Source: Acidobacteriaceae bacterium (GTDB lineage Bacteria; Acidobacteriota; Terriglobia; Bryobacterales; Bryobacteraceae). Taken from it: a stretch of DNA of 5,974 nt. The translations under genes and the position numbers were made by a program. Position 1 is the stretch's first letter; each line of letters opens with the position of its first letter. Below, piece by piece: positions 1 to 5,244 of this stretch. The notes under the pieces are model-generated. The model was not told where the DNA came from and ran no database searches. It was given only the letters and a program-made list of their open reading frames with translations. The DNA is taken from NCBI GenBank assembly GCA_019245255.1, contig JAFARV010000604.1:1-5974 (forward strand), in the 5' to 3' direction.

Positions 1-326
1 GGGCTGAGGTAATGCGCGGGTCTCCCCGGCAATCGGATCTGATGTTCATCGCCGGCAGGGTGTCAAATAAAATGGCTCCCGTCATCCGGCACCTGTACAG
101 GCAAATGCCTGAACCCAAGTGGGTCATCTCGATCGGAGCTTGTGCTACTTCGACAGGCGTGTTCAATAATTACGCCCTAGTTCCCGTGAACCAAGTAATC
201 CCCATCGACGTGTACGTCCCGGGCTGCCCGCCGCGTCCGGAGCAATTCATTTACGCCATCATGTTGCTGCAGGAAAAGATCCAGAACGAACCCGGTTCGC
301 TACGCCGAACTCTCAACTTGGCATAG
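1..326 (+). CDS. nuoB: NADH-quinone oxidoreductase subunit B (NuoB), 3' part
   Basis: NuoB is the peripheral-arm subunit of respiratory complex I that carries iron-sulfur cluster N2, the last electron carrier before quinone, on the cytoplasmic side of the inner membrane. The reading frame is open from position 3, where it reads AEVMRGSPRQSDL, a conserved internal NuoB stretch. The ATG at 12 is therefore an internal Met and the gene begins outside the window. 107 residues are visible. Two of the four N2 cysteine ligands are present: the Cys in GACATSTG (codon 141-143) and the Cys in PGCPPRPE (225-227). The tandem Cys pair must lie upstream. MPEPKWVISIG and FNNYALV are also typical. The gene ends with TAG at 324-326. 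In most nuo operons nuoC follows nuoB directly; here a 170-bp gap and an unrelated gene follow. Identification is very secure. Confidence 0.96.
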   Translation, partial: AEVMRGSPRQSDLMFIAGRVSNKMAPVIRHLYRQMPEPKWVISIGACATSTGVFNNYALVPVNQVIPIDVYVPGCPPRPEQFIYAIMLLQEKIQNEPGSLRRTLNLA

Positions 327-414
327 CCAGTACCGACCGGGCGGGCACCCCTTGCCTAGGACCACTCACCCGTACCGCTCACAATTGTATTCCCCTTCAC
401 ACTGTGGTGTTCGC

Positions 415-443
415 TTGCTAGTGTCAGCTAAGGGCACTTAAAA
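415..443 (+). promoter_or_regulatory. Weak sigma70-like promoter candidate upstream of the PEP-CTERM gene
   Basis: The 327-496 gap has no convincing ORF. Its best promoter match is TTGCTA (415-420), a 17-nt spacer, then TTAAAA (438-443). These match the -35 and -10 consensus at 4/6 and 3/6 positions. Initiation would fall near 450 and leave a leader of about 47 nt with a small CCGCT/AGCGG hairpin (447-451 with 457-461). The match is poor and other placements are possible. Confidence 0.22.
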
Positions 444-487
444 CCGCCGCTGCAGAAGCGGTAATCATTTGTGTCGAGCATTGCTAT

Positions 488-493
488 AGGAGG
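488..493 (+). promoter_or_regulatory. Shine-Dalgarno AGGAGG for the PEP-CTERM gene
   Basis: A full AGGAGG core lies only 3 nt before the GTG at 497, closer than the usual 5-9 nt. The next in-frame start, TTG at 506, is 12 nt away, which is rather long. The sequence supports initiation in this area but does not settle which codon is used. Either start leaves the signal peptide intact. Confidence 0.65.
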
Positions 494-496
494 AGT

Positions 497-1273
497 GTGA
501 ACAAATTGCTAGGAGTGGTAAAGAAACGGATAACAAGTAAGCTGAGTGCAAGCTTGTTGTGTATGGCAGCTGCGGCCGTGTCTGCGCAGGCTGGAATAAC
601 TTTCAATTACGGATCGTTGGCCAACAACGCGACAGACGCTCAGATTCAAAGCTTCATGAACGGCAAATTGAGCGGCGGAACTTCCGTGACCGTTACTGGC
701 GCGGTCGCGTCGAACAGCTACACCGGAGACGGTCACGCTGTTGGACCTTGCACAGGTTCGAGCTGTTCATCCGTGACACTCGATAATACGGACGGCACGT
801 TCATCATGAACGCGAGCGGCTCCAATCAGATTGACATGACATTCTCGGGACTGAAGATATACTCCGTGAGCTTTGATTACGAGATCTTCCCCGACGGCAC
901 GTGTGCGAATGGGAATAACGGATGCGGTTCGAACTGGCCTGATCTCACGTTCACAGCTGGAGGCACGACTTACCTCGATGCACAGGCAGTTATGCCAGGC
1001 ACGCATGGAACCTACTCTCACTCACCGGCTAGCGGCTCGACATCGAACGAAACCGCGCCTCAACTGATTGGTTCTTGGGCCGGCAACGTTGGGGGGAGCG
1101 CCGGGGTTACGACACTTGACTTCATCGATTGGCCTGCCACCATCGCCATTGACAATCTTCAGATCAATACCGTCTCGCCGACGCCAGAACCATCGGCTAT
1201 TGTCCTCTTTGGCAGTGTTGCACTGCTGTTCGGATGGATGTTGCGGAAGCGCTTTGCTCAGCTTGCGAAGTAG
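497..1273 (+). CDS. Secreted PEP-CTERM sorting domain protein, function unknown
   Basis: This is a 258-residue exported protein. Residues 1-32 form a signal peptide: a basic stretch (KKRITSK), a hydrophobic core (LSASLLCMAAAAV) and a cleavage-like SAQA-G. The C-terminus is a classic PEP-CTERM signal: PTPEPSA (P-E-P at 230-232), a hydrophobic segment (about 233-249) and basic RKRF (250-253). Exosortase is expected to process such tails, fixing or releasing the protein at the envelope. The 190-residue middle is rich in Gly, Ser, Thr and Asn, looks beta-rich, and has two close Cys pairs (85/90 and 136/143) that could form disulfides after export. I do not recognise a catalytic motif; segments such as GSNWPDLTF and IDWPATIAIDNLQI suggest a lectin-like or jelly-roll fold, but this is a guess. 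The assumed start is GTG. Two TAG stops follow each other (1271-1276). No exosortase gene is in the window. Confidence 0.88.
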   Translation: MNKLLGVVKKRITSKLSASLLCMAAAAVSAQAGITFNYGSLANNATDAQIQSFMNGKLSGGTSVTVTGAVASNSYTGDGHAVGPCTGSSCSSVTLDNTDGTFIMNASGSNQIDMTFSGLKIYSVSFDYEIFPDGTCANGNNGCGSNWPDLTFTAGGTTYLDAQAVMPGTHGTYSHSPASGSTSNETAPQLIGSWAGNVGGSAGVTTLDFIDWPATIAIDNLQINTVSPTPEPSAIVLFGSVALLFGWMLRKRFAQLAK

Positions 1274-1295
1274 TAGCTAACAACGGTCGGTAAAT

Positions 1296-1324
1296 GGAGT
1301 TACGGCGCTTGAGGCCGTAACTCC
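1296..1324. terminator. Perfect 11-bp hairpin between convergent genes, likely bidirectional terminator
   Basis: GGAGTTACGGC (1296-1306) and GCCGTAACTCC (1314-1324) pair perfectly around a 7-nt loop. The hairpin sits in the 75-bp gap between the end of the PEP-CTERM gene (1273, plus strand) and the end of thyX (1349, minus strand), the usual place for a shared terminator. No long U-run follows on the plus strand, and only a short ATTTA follows on the minus strand. It may therefore be a weak intrinsic terminator or a 3'-end stabilising hairpin. Confidence 0.6.
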
Positions 1325-1348
1325 TCCGACTGCTGATAGACGCAGAGT

Positions 1349-2788
1349 TCAACGCTTTAAAGGATCCTCAATCCACGGCGGCGTGGCATCCACCAGTTGG
1401 CCTAAAATCGGATCTATCTTCTCAAGCGCCTGTTTCATTCCCCATGCAACCTCCCGGTACGAGAAGTGGCCCTTTACGCCACTCCTTAGACGGGAGATGT
1501 ATTCCAGTTCCGCGAAATCCATTTTGAACAGAAAGCGTGATCGGGCCGCGAAGGGTAATAGGTACTGGGCCGCTGGCTGAGGCAGATTCTGAACCGCAGC
1601 ATCAACTTCGCGCAGGACCTCACGATAGACATCTTCAGCACCACAGCGACCGAGAATTTCGGGCACTGCATATCCGAGGGCATTCGTGTATTGCTGGCGA
1701 AACTGCTGGCAGCGCCGATGACGATGAAGGTCTCTGTAGGCGCCGATATCGATGACAAACTCGAACACATAAGGTGCGCTTCGAAACTGGCGTGGTAATT
1801 CGTCCCGTTTGCTCCGCGGGCCAAGAATTATCTCGATAACTTCTCGACGGCGAGTCGCGGACCACGACGACGTGAGTCCGTATAACTCGCGGTAGGAACG
1901 GTCCGTTACAGAAAACAGCAGCGTGGCGCAAATGTCTGCTACGTGATCCGTCGGCGCAACCAAATCGACCGGCTGTACTGGAGCCGGCGATGATTTCGGC
2001 AGATGATTCCCAGCCCATTCCTTAAGATTGGCTCGCATTAGCTGAGGATATTCTTCGGGTTCGGCATGACGGGCAAGAGTTGGAGCAACGGGTTCATCCG
2101 CGCTTGCCAACGTGCCAAGAGTGCAGTCGGGAAGTCCCGAACAGGAATGCGCTAGTTCTTGTCCAATCTCACGCAACTCATGGAACTCAGATGCACGCAG
2201 GCGGCGGATTTGCTTTTCAAGAGTACGGATGCTCGTGACCTGTCCAACCCCGGTGGGAATGCCGAACGGAAGTAGGTAGCGCGCGACATCGAAGGCGCGT
2301 GCGGCGATGTTCCGGCGGTACGCTTCGGGCTTCATGTCATCTGGGCGGGGCAACTGCCCCTCCAGGTACAGGAATGCGCGCTCGTTTACGGTTCGGTAAG
2401 CTTCAATCAGCTTTTTGGCGGCATTTGAATAAATGTCCGCCTCGGGAGAGCTCAATTCTGGAGGCATTACCGGCTCGGACGCGGAAAAGTCCTGGTACCG
2501 GGAGCTACGGGCTTGACCATCCCACAGCTGCTCGTCTTCAATTTCGGTTGCGGCAAGCTCCGACACCCCTTCGAAGCACACCGCGAGGTGCCCCAAATCA
2601 GCGATCGATGCATGTCCGTACTGAAAGTAGAAGCTTTCGAGAAACTTGCCGGAATCATGGGTCCGGACCCATGCAAGGGAATCCGAAATCGAGTCCGGAG
2701 AGCGGCTGTAGCGCGCAAGAGCGTAGGCGAGCTTCTCGGGCGGCATCGGGCCGAGTGTGAGTACACGTTTTTGAGCTTGGGCAGGCAA
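1349..2788 (-). CDS. thyX: Long tandem-duplicated flavin-dependent thymidylate synthase (ThyX family)
   Basis: ThyX enzymes convert dUMP to dTMP using methylene-tetrahydrofolate, FAD and NADPH. This protein has 479 residues, about twice a canonical ThyX (roughly 220-250), and appears to contain two ThyX-like halves. N-half (about 8-215): LAYALARYSRSPDS, FQYGHASIADLGH (55-67), ARSSRYQ (93-99) and YLLPFGIPTGVGQ (171-183). C-half (about 290-465): a FEFVIDIGAYRDL segment, then RHRRCQQFRQQY (356-367) and YLLPFAARSRFLF (409-421). The RHR of the ThyX signature is seen only in the C-half, and the S-x-R-Y end only in the N-half. The start chosen is TTG at 2788, preceded by AGGA 8 nt upstream. It keeps the conserved RVLTLGPMPPEKLAYA segment, which the ATG at 2746 would cut. 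The frame stays open to 2905, but that part is antisense to dut and has no family character. Family call secure; activity of this divergent form inferred. Confidence 0.88.
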   Translation of the reverse strand: MPAQAQKRVLTLGPMPPEKLAYALARYSRSPDSISDSLAWVRTHDSGKFLESFYFQYGHASIADLGHLAVCFEGVSELAATEIEDEQLWDGQARSSRYQDFSASEPVMPPELSSPEADIYSNAAKKLIEAYRTVNERAFLYLEGQLPRPDDMKPEAYRRNIAARAFDVARYLLPFGIPTGVGQVTSIRTLEKQIRRLRASEFHELREIGQELAHSCSGLPDCTLGTLASADEPVAPTLARHAEPEEYPQLMRANLKEWAGNHLPKSSPAPVQPVDLVAPTDHVADICATLLFSVTDRSYRELYGLTSSWSATRRREVIEIILGPRSKRDELPRQFRSAPYVFEFVIDIGAYRDLHRHRRCQQFRQQYTNALGYAVPEILGRCGAEDVYREVLREVDAAVQNLPQPAAQYLLPFAARSRFLFKMDFAELEYISRLRSGVKGHFSYREVAWGMKQALEKIDPILGQLVDATPPWIEDPLKR

Positions 2789-2800
2789 CTTTCTTATCCT
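2771..2800 (+). promoter_or_regulatory. Candidate dut promoter, possibly giving a near-leaderless mRNA
   Basis: TTGAGC (2771-2776), an 18-nt spacer and TATCCT (2795-2800) each match the sigma70 consensus at 4/6 positions. Initiation about 7 nt later would be near 2807, only a few bases before the dut ATG at 2811. No Shine-Dalgarno sequence is visible before that ATG, which fits a leaderless or near-leaderless transcript. The -35 lies inside the first codons of thyX. The promoter is inferred from short matches only. Confidence 0.28.
2797..2800 (-). promoter_or_regulatory. thyX: Shine-Dalgarno AGGA supporting the TTG start of thyX
   Basis: On the minus strand AGGA stands 8 nt before the TTG at 2788-2786, a normal spacing. 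No comparable site precedes the internal ATG at 2746. The same bases, read on the plus strand, form part of the candidate -10 box of dut. Confidence 0.5.
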
Positions 2801-2810
2801 ACGATTTCGG

Positions 2811-3242
2811 ATGAAAATCAAAATCAAGAAGCTGAGGGACGAGGCACATTTGCCCGAGTACGCGCACGGGCCACTCGAAGATGCGGGAATGGACGTACGG
2901 AGCATCGAAGGGGCACTGTTGGAGCCAGGTATTCCGAGGGCGGTTTCGACAGGGCTTGCACTCGAGATTCCGAGCGGCTACGAGGTGCAGATTCGACCGC
3001 GGAGCGGCCTCGCCTTAAAGCACGCGATCACACTTCCGAACGCCCCAGCCACGATTGATCCTGGCTATCGGGGAGAGTTGAAGATTATCCTGCTTAACCT
3101 CGGTCGAACACCCTACCAAGTGCACGCCGGGGACCGCATTGCGCAGATAATCGTGGCGAAATATGAAGCCGTCGAATGGGACGAAGGTGAACTGGGCGAT
3201 TCGGTGCGCGGCAGTGGCGGATTCGGATCGTCGGGCAGATAG
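2811..3242 (+). CDS. dut: Deoxyuridine 5'-triphosphate nucleotidohydrolase (dUTPase)
   Basis: Dut hydrolyses dUTP to dUMP and pyrophosphate in the cytoplasm, keeping uracil out of DNA and supplying dUMP for thymidylate synthesis. The 143-residue length is normal for the homotrimeric family, and all five motifs are visible in order: I AGMDV (25-29), II RPRSGLA (62-68), III TIDPGYRGEL (81-90) with catalytic Asp83 and the stacking Tyr86, IV AGDRIAQ (106-112), and V RGSGGFGSSG (133-142) at the flexible C-terminal arm. One oddity is Ala80 where motif III usually has Gly (PGTID). The ATG at 2811 gives the expected N-terminus (MKIKIKKL). It diverges from thyX, whose product consumes dUMP, with 22 bp between the two start codons. 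It converges with hpnI, leaving a 41-bp gap (3243-3283) in which I see no convincing terminator. Confidence 0.96.
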   Translation: MKIKIKKLRDEAHLPEYAHGPLEDAGMDVRSIEGALLEPGIPRAVSTGLALEIPSGYEVQIRPRSGLALKHAITLPNAPATIDPGYRGELKIILLNLGRTPYQVHAGDRIAQIIVAKYEAVEWDEGELGDSVRGSGGFGSSGR

Positions 3243-3283
3243 GTTGAACCGGCGATTCGGGCGGCAGCGACATTCGACTATGC

Positions 3284-4402
3284 TCATGGCTTCAGGCGGT
3301 CTCTGATCCGCCCTTCCCGGTCGATGCGCAGGATCTGATCGCGCCATCTCACAGTGTTTCCGGTCCACGCGGCAACCCAGATGGCGAATGCGTATAAGTC
3401 CCAAACCGGCGTCAACCAGCACAGCGCGGCGGTTGAAAGGCTCCGAAGCATGACTGAGCTCAGAAGTCCCGTCGAAATCCGAGTCGCGATCAGGGCCACA
3501 GCGGGAATCCACGCTCCACATGCCAGAGCAATAGCGGCCCACAGTCCGGCATGCGTGATCGGCAGACCAACGTAGCCGGCGCCCTTTGAGGCTTTGATAG
3601 TCCGCGCCCAGCGCAACTGATGATTCCACGTCCCGCGCCAGCTTGCTTCGCCTAACGAGGTTTCCACCACATAGCTCGACAAGAATGCTCGTTTGCCGAG
3701 CGACGCGATTCGCCTCGCGAGTTGGAAGTCATCGGCGAGATAGTCTGCCAGCGCTTCAAACCCTCCCGCAAGCAGGAGGTCCTCGGCCCGAAACGCCAGA
3801 GTTGAACCGAGCCCGAAGTCGCGCACTCCAAGGCTCTGCGCAACGATTGTGCTCGGGATAAAATCGCTCGCGATTCCGAGGGCTTCCCAACGAGTGGCCA
3901 TTGAATGTGAATACGCACGGTATGGACACGTCACTACCCCGATGGACCGGTCGGCAAGGGGCGTAACGACGGCGGTCAGATAATTCTTTGTGACCTTGAT
4001 ATCGCCGTCATTCACTACCCATATCGGATAACGAGCTTCTCTGGAAAGATCGATGAGCAAACCGACTTTCCCGTTCGGCGCGGCGGTAGTGCATCGGATC
4101 ACGCGGATCGGTACCGCCGGGAACTGCTGCTGCAGATGTCGAATCGCTGAAATCACCGGGTCATTTTCTTCGCGTATCCCGAAAAGAATTTCGAATTGCG
4201 GATACTCCTGCTCGGCCTGGGAAACGAAGGCTTCGTACGTGTTCGGATCAACACCTCGGACTGGCTTCAGGACGGAAACTGCAGGCCAGTTGACAGAGGC
4301 CGGTGGGGCATCACGCCCCCGCTCTCGAAATTTGAAGAGGCAGATCAGGCTTAAACACTGATACGCGAACGCCGGAGCAAAGAGCAGCCAGAACAGGTGC
4401 AC
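3284..4402 (-). CDS. hpnI: Hopanoid biosynthesis glycosyltransferase HpnI
   Basis: HpnI is a membrane-bound, ceramide-glucosyltransferase-like enzyme that attaches N-acetylglucosamine to bacteriohopanetetrol in hopanoid side-chain synthesis, with its active site facing the cytoplasm. The 372 residues show an N-terminal membrane segment (1-24) and then the GT2/GT21 catalytic domain. The domain contains LKPVRGVD (45-52, first Asp), VVNDGDI (129-135, the metal-binding D-x-D position), GLGSTLAFR (197-205), YLADDFQLARRI (221-232, third Asp) and NHQLRW (260-265), which corresponds to the (Q/R)xxRW motif with His in its first position. Hydrophobic segments at about 286-308 and 321-348 follow. The start is GTG, directly after the TAA of the preceding gene with no spacer and in the same frame, so translation probably depends on re-initiation. 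Family and hopanoid role are well supported by the neighbouring hpnJ; the exact sugar is taken from the family. Confidence 0.9.
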   Translation of the reverse strand: MHLFWLLFAPAFAYQCLSLICLFKFRERGRDAPPASVNWPAVSVLKPVRGVDPNTYEAFVSQAEQEYPQFEILFGIREENDPVISAIRHLQQQFPAVPIRVIRCTTAAPNGKVGLLIDLSREARYPIWVVNDGDIKVTKNYLTAVVTPLADRSIGVVTCPYRAYSHSMATRWEALGIASDFIPSTIVAQSLGVRDFGLGSTLAFRAEDLLLAGGFEALADYLADDFQLARRIASLGKRAFLSSYVVETSLGEASWRGTWNHQLRWARTIKASKGAGYVGLPITHAGLWAAIALACGAWIPAVALIATRISTGLLSSVMLRSLSTAALCWLTPVWDLYAFAIWVAAWTGNTVRWRDQILRIDREGRIRDRLKP

Positions 4403-4762
4403 TTAGCGGGAGAGCAGAACGACTCCGCAAAGGACAAGGAGAGCCCCGGCGGCCCGGCGCTTTCCGACAGCTTCGTGGAGCACCCATTTGGCGAGCATGG
4501 TTTCGAAGATGAAAGTAGCGGCGGACGCCGGTACGGCGAAGCTGAGCGGCTCGCGCTGCAGCAGAGCCATGAACGTGAAGAACGAAATGGCCATAAGCAC
4601 GATCGAAAGGATCAAAAACCGTCGGGTCGCGACCGTTCGCAAGAGACGCGCGAGACCTCGAGCATTCACCCTCTGCGCGCCGCTACGTTTCATCTCGTGG
4701 CTTTGCAGGACGTCCGAGAGGACAGTGCAGATCACGATAACCGTCAGTAAAACCCACTTCAT
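4403..4762 (-). CDS. Small four-helix EamA/SMR-like membrane protein B (possible flippase subunit)
   Basis: This is a 119-residue integral membrane protein with about four hydrophobic segments: 1-18, 48-68, 72-92 and 103-118. The segment AKWVLHEAVGKRRAAGALLVLCGVVLL (91-117) has the conserved Glu and glycine-rich last helix of EamA/small-multidrug-resistance proteins, and it parallels the end of the gene before it. Length and paired arrangement resemble ArnE/ArnF, which together flip a lipid-linked aminosugar across the inner membrane. Placed between hpnJ and hpnI, it may act on glycosylated hopanoid; that role is inferred. The ATG at 4762 overlaps the TGA of the upstream gene by one base (TGATG). 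The frame stays open to 4849, but the extra 29 residues overlap the upstream gene and are Cys/Arg-rich, so I rejected them. Only a weak GAGG lies upstream, again suggesting coupling. Confidence 0.78.
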   Translation of the reverse strand: MKWVLLTVIVICTVLSDVLQSHEMKRSGAQRVNARGLARLLRTVATRRFLILSIVLMAISFFTFMALLQREPLSFAVPASAATFIFETMLAKWVLHEAVGKRRAAGALLVLCGVVLLSR

Positions 4763-5244
4763 CAAGAGCGGCCTCGGGGTTTGTGGGTTTGGTGGGGTGT
4801 CGCGCCAACAAGCGCGCTGCCGGCAAAGATCAGAGCAACGCCCCACCACTGTGCCGTATTAACGCTTTCATGCAGAACAAATTTCCCGAGCACCGCGGCG
4901 AGGACATAGCCAACGGCCATCAGCGGCAGGGCAAAGCTTAAATCCGCCCAACTCATCAAGGCCATTCGCGTGAGCAGCCAAAGGCTTAAGAAGACCATGC
5001 CGGCTGCGACGAAAGGATTGAGCATGGCAAGTAGATACGGGATGGGACTCAGTGCGACGCTTGCGACGTGTTTGAGGCCCCACGCAAGCGACAGATTCCC
5101 CGCTTCGTGCAGCGCAATTACGGCAAGCGTCAGGAGCAGAATTCTGGACTTCGGAACGCGGGCGGCGGCGGAAACGACTCGGAGATCTTCGAAGCCGGAC
5201 CGGGTTGCGGGCCCCTTCCGTTCAACAGGTAAGCCTTGTCGCAA
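4762..5244 (-). CDS. Small four-helix EamA/SMR-like membrane protein A (possible flippase subunit)
   Basis: This is a 160-residue integral membrane protein: about 33 polar residues, then roughly four hydrophobic segments (35-57, 65-91, 98-120 and 131-148). GKFVLHESVNTAQWWGVALIFAG (120-142) is a typical EamA/SMR ending, with a conserved Glu before the last helix, and it matches the equivalent AKWVLHEAV region of the next gene. It is a half-size DMT-superfamily protein, not a ten-helix transporter, so it probably needs a partner; the adjacent small protein is the obvious one. The start is TTG at 5244, immediately after the TAA of hpnJ and in the same frame, with GGGAG 5 nt upstream. No ATG or GTG occurs in frame before the first membrane segment. 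The substrate is unknown; hopanoid transport is my inference from context. Confidence 0.76.
   Translation of the reverse strand: MRQGLPVERKGPATRSGFEDLRVVSAAARVPKSRILLLTLAVIALHEAGNLSLAWGLKHVASVALSPIPYLLAMLNPFVAAGMVFLSLWLLTRMALMSWADLSFALPLMAVGYVLAAVLGKFVLHESVNTAQWWGVALIFAGSALVGATPHQTHKPRGRS

Noticed and set aside
401..412. ACAC/GTGT inverted repeat as an operator
   Set aside because: It has four base pairs per arm and a single occurrence; this is expected by chance.
404..420. Possible sigma54 promoter (GG at 406-407, GC at 417-418) before the PEP-CTERM gene
   Set aside because: Sigma54/PrsR control of PEP-CTERM genes is known, so I looked for it, but the GG-GC spacing is 9 nt where the strict value is 10.
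551..566. Lipobox-like Cys22 in the PEP-CTERM protein signal peptide
   Set aside because: The residue before the Cys is Leu, not Gly/Ala/Ser, and a normal signal-peptidase I site (SAQA-G) follows.
2789..2905. N-terminal extension of the thyX frame by 39 residues
   Set aside because: It is antisense to the dut start, has no ThyX character, and a TTG with a Shine-Dalgarno sequence at 2788 already includes the conserved N-terminus.
2299..3058. Long plus-strand open frames opposite thyX (153 and 181 codons)
   Set aside because: They are antisense to well-supported thyX and dut sequence, have low-complexity Arg/Ser/Gly-rich products and match no family I know.
3295..3312. GGCGG/CCGCC inverted repeat near the end of hpnI as a terminator
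   Set aside because: It has only 5 bp of stem with a mismatch inside, lies in coding sequence, and has no U-run.
3015..3629. A 204-codon minus-strand frame across the end of hpnI and dut
   Set aside because: It lies out of frame with hpnI and antisense to dut, and has an Arg/Cys-rich composition typical of a shadow frame.
4763..4849. N-terminal extension of membrane protein B by 29 residues
   Set aside because: The extension overlaps the upstream gene, is Cys/Arg-rich rather than hydrophobic, and an ATG with a TGATG junction gives a family-like start.
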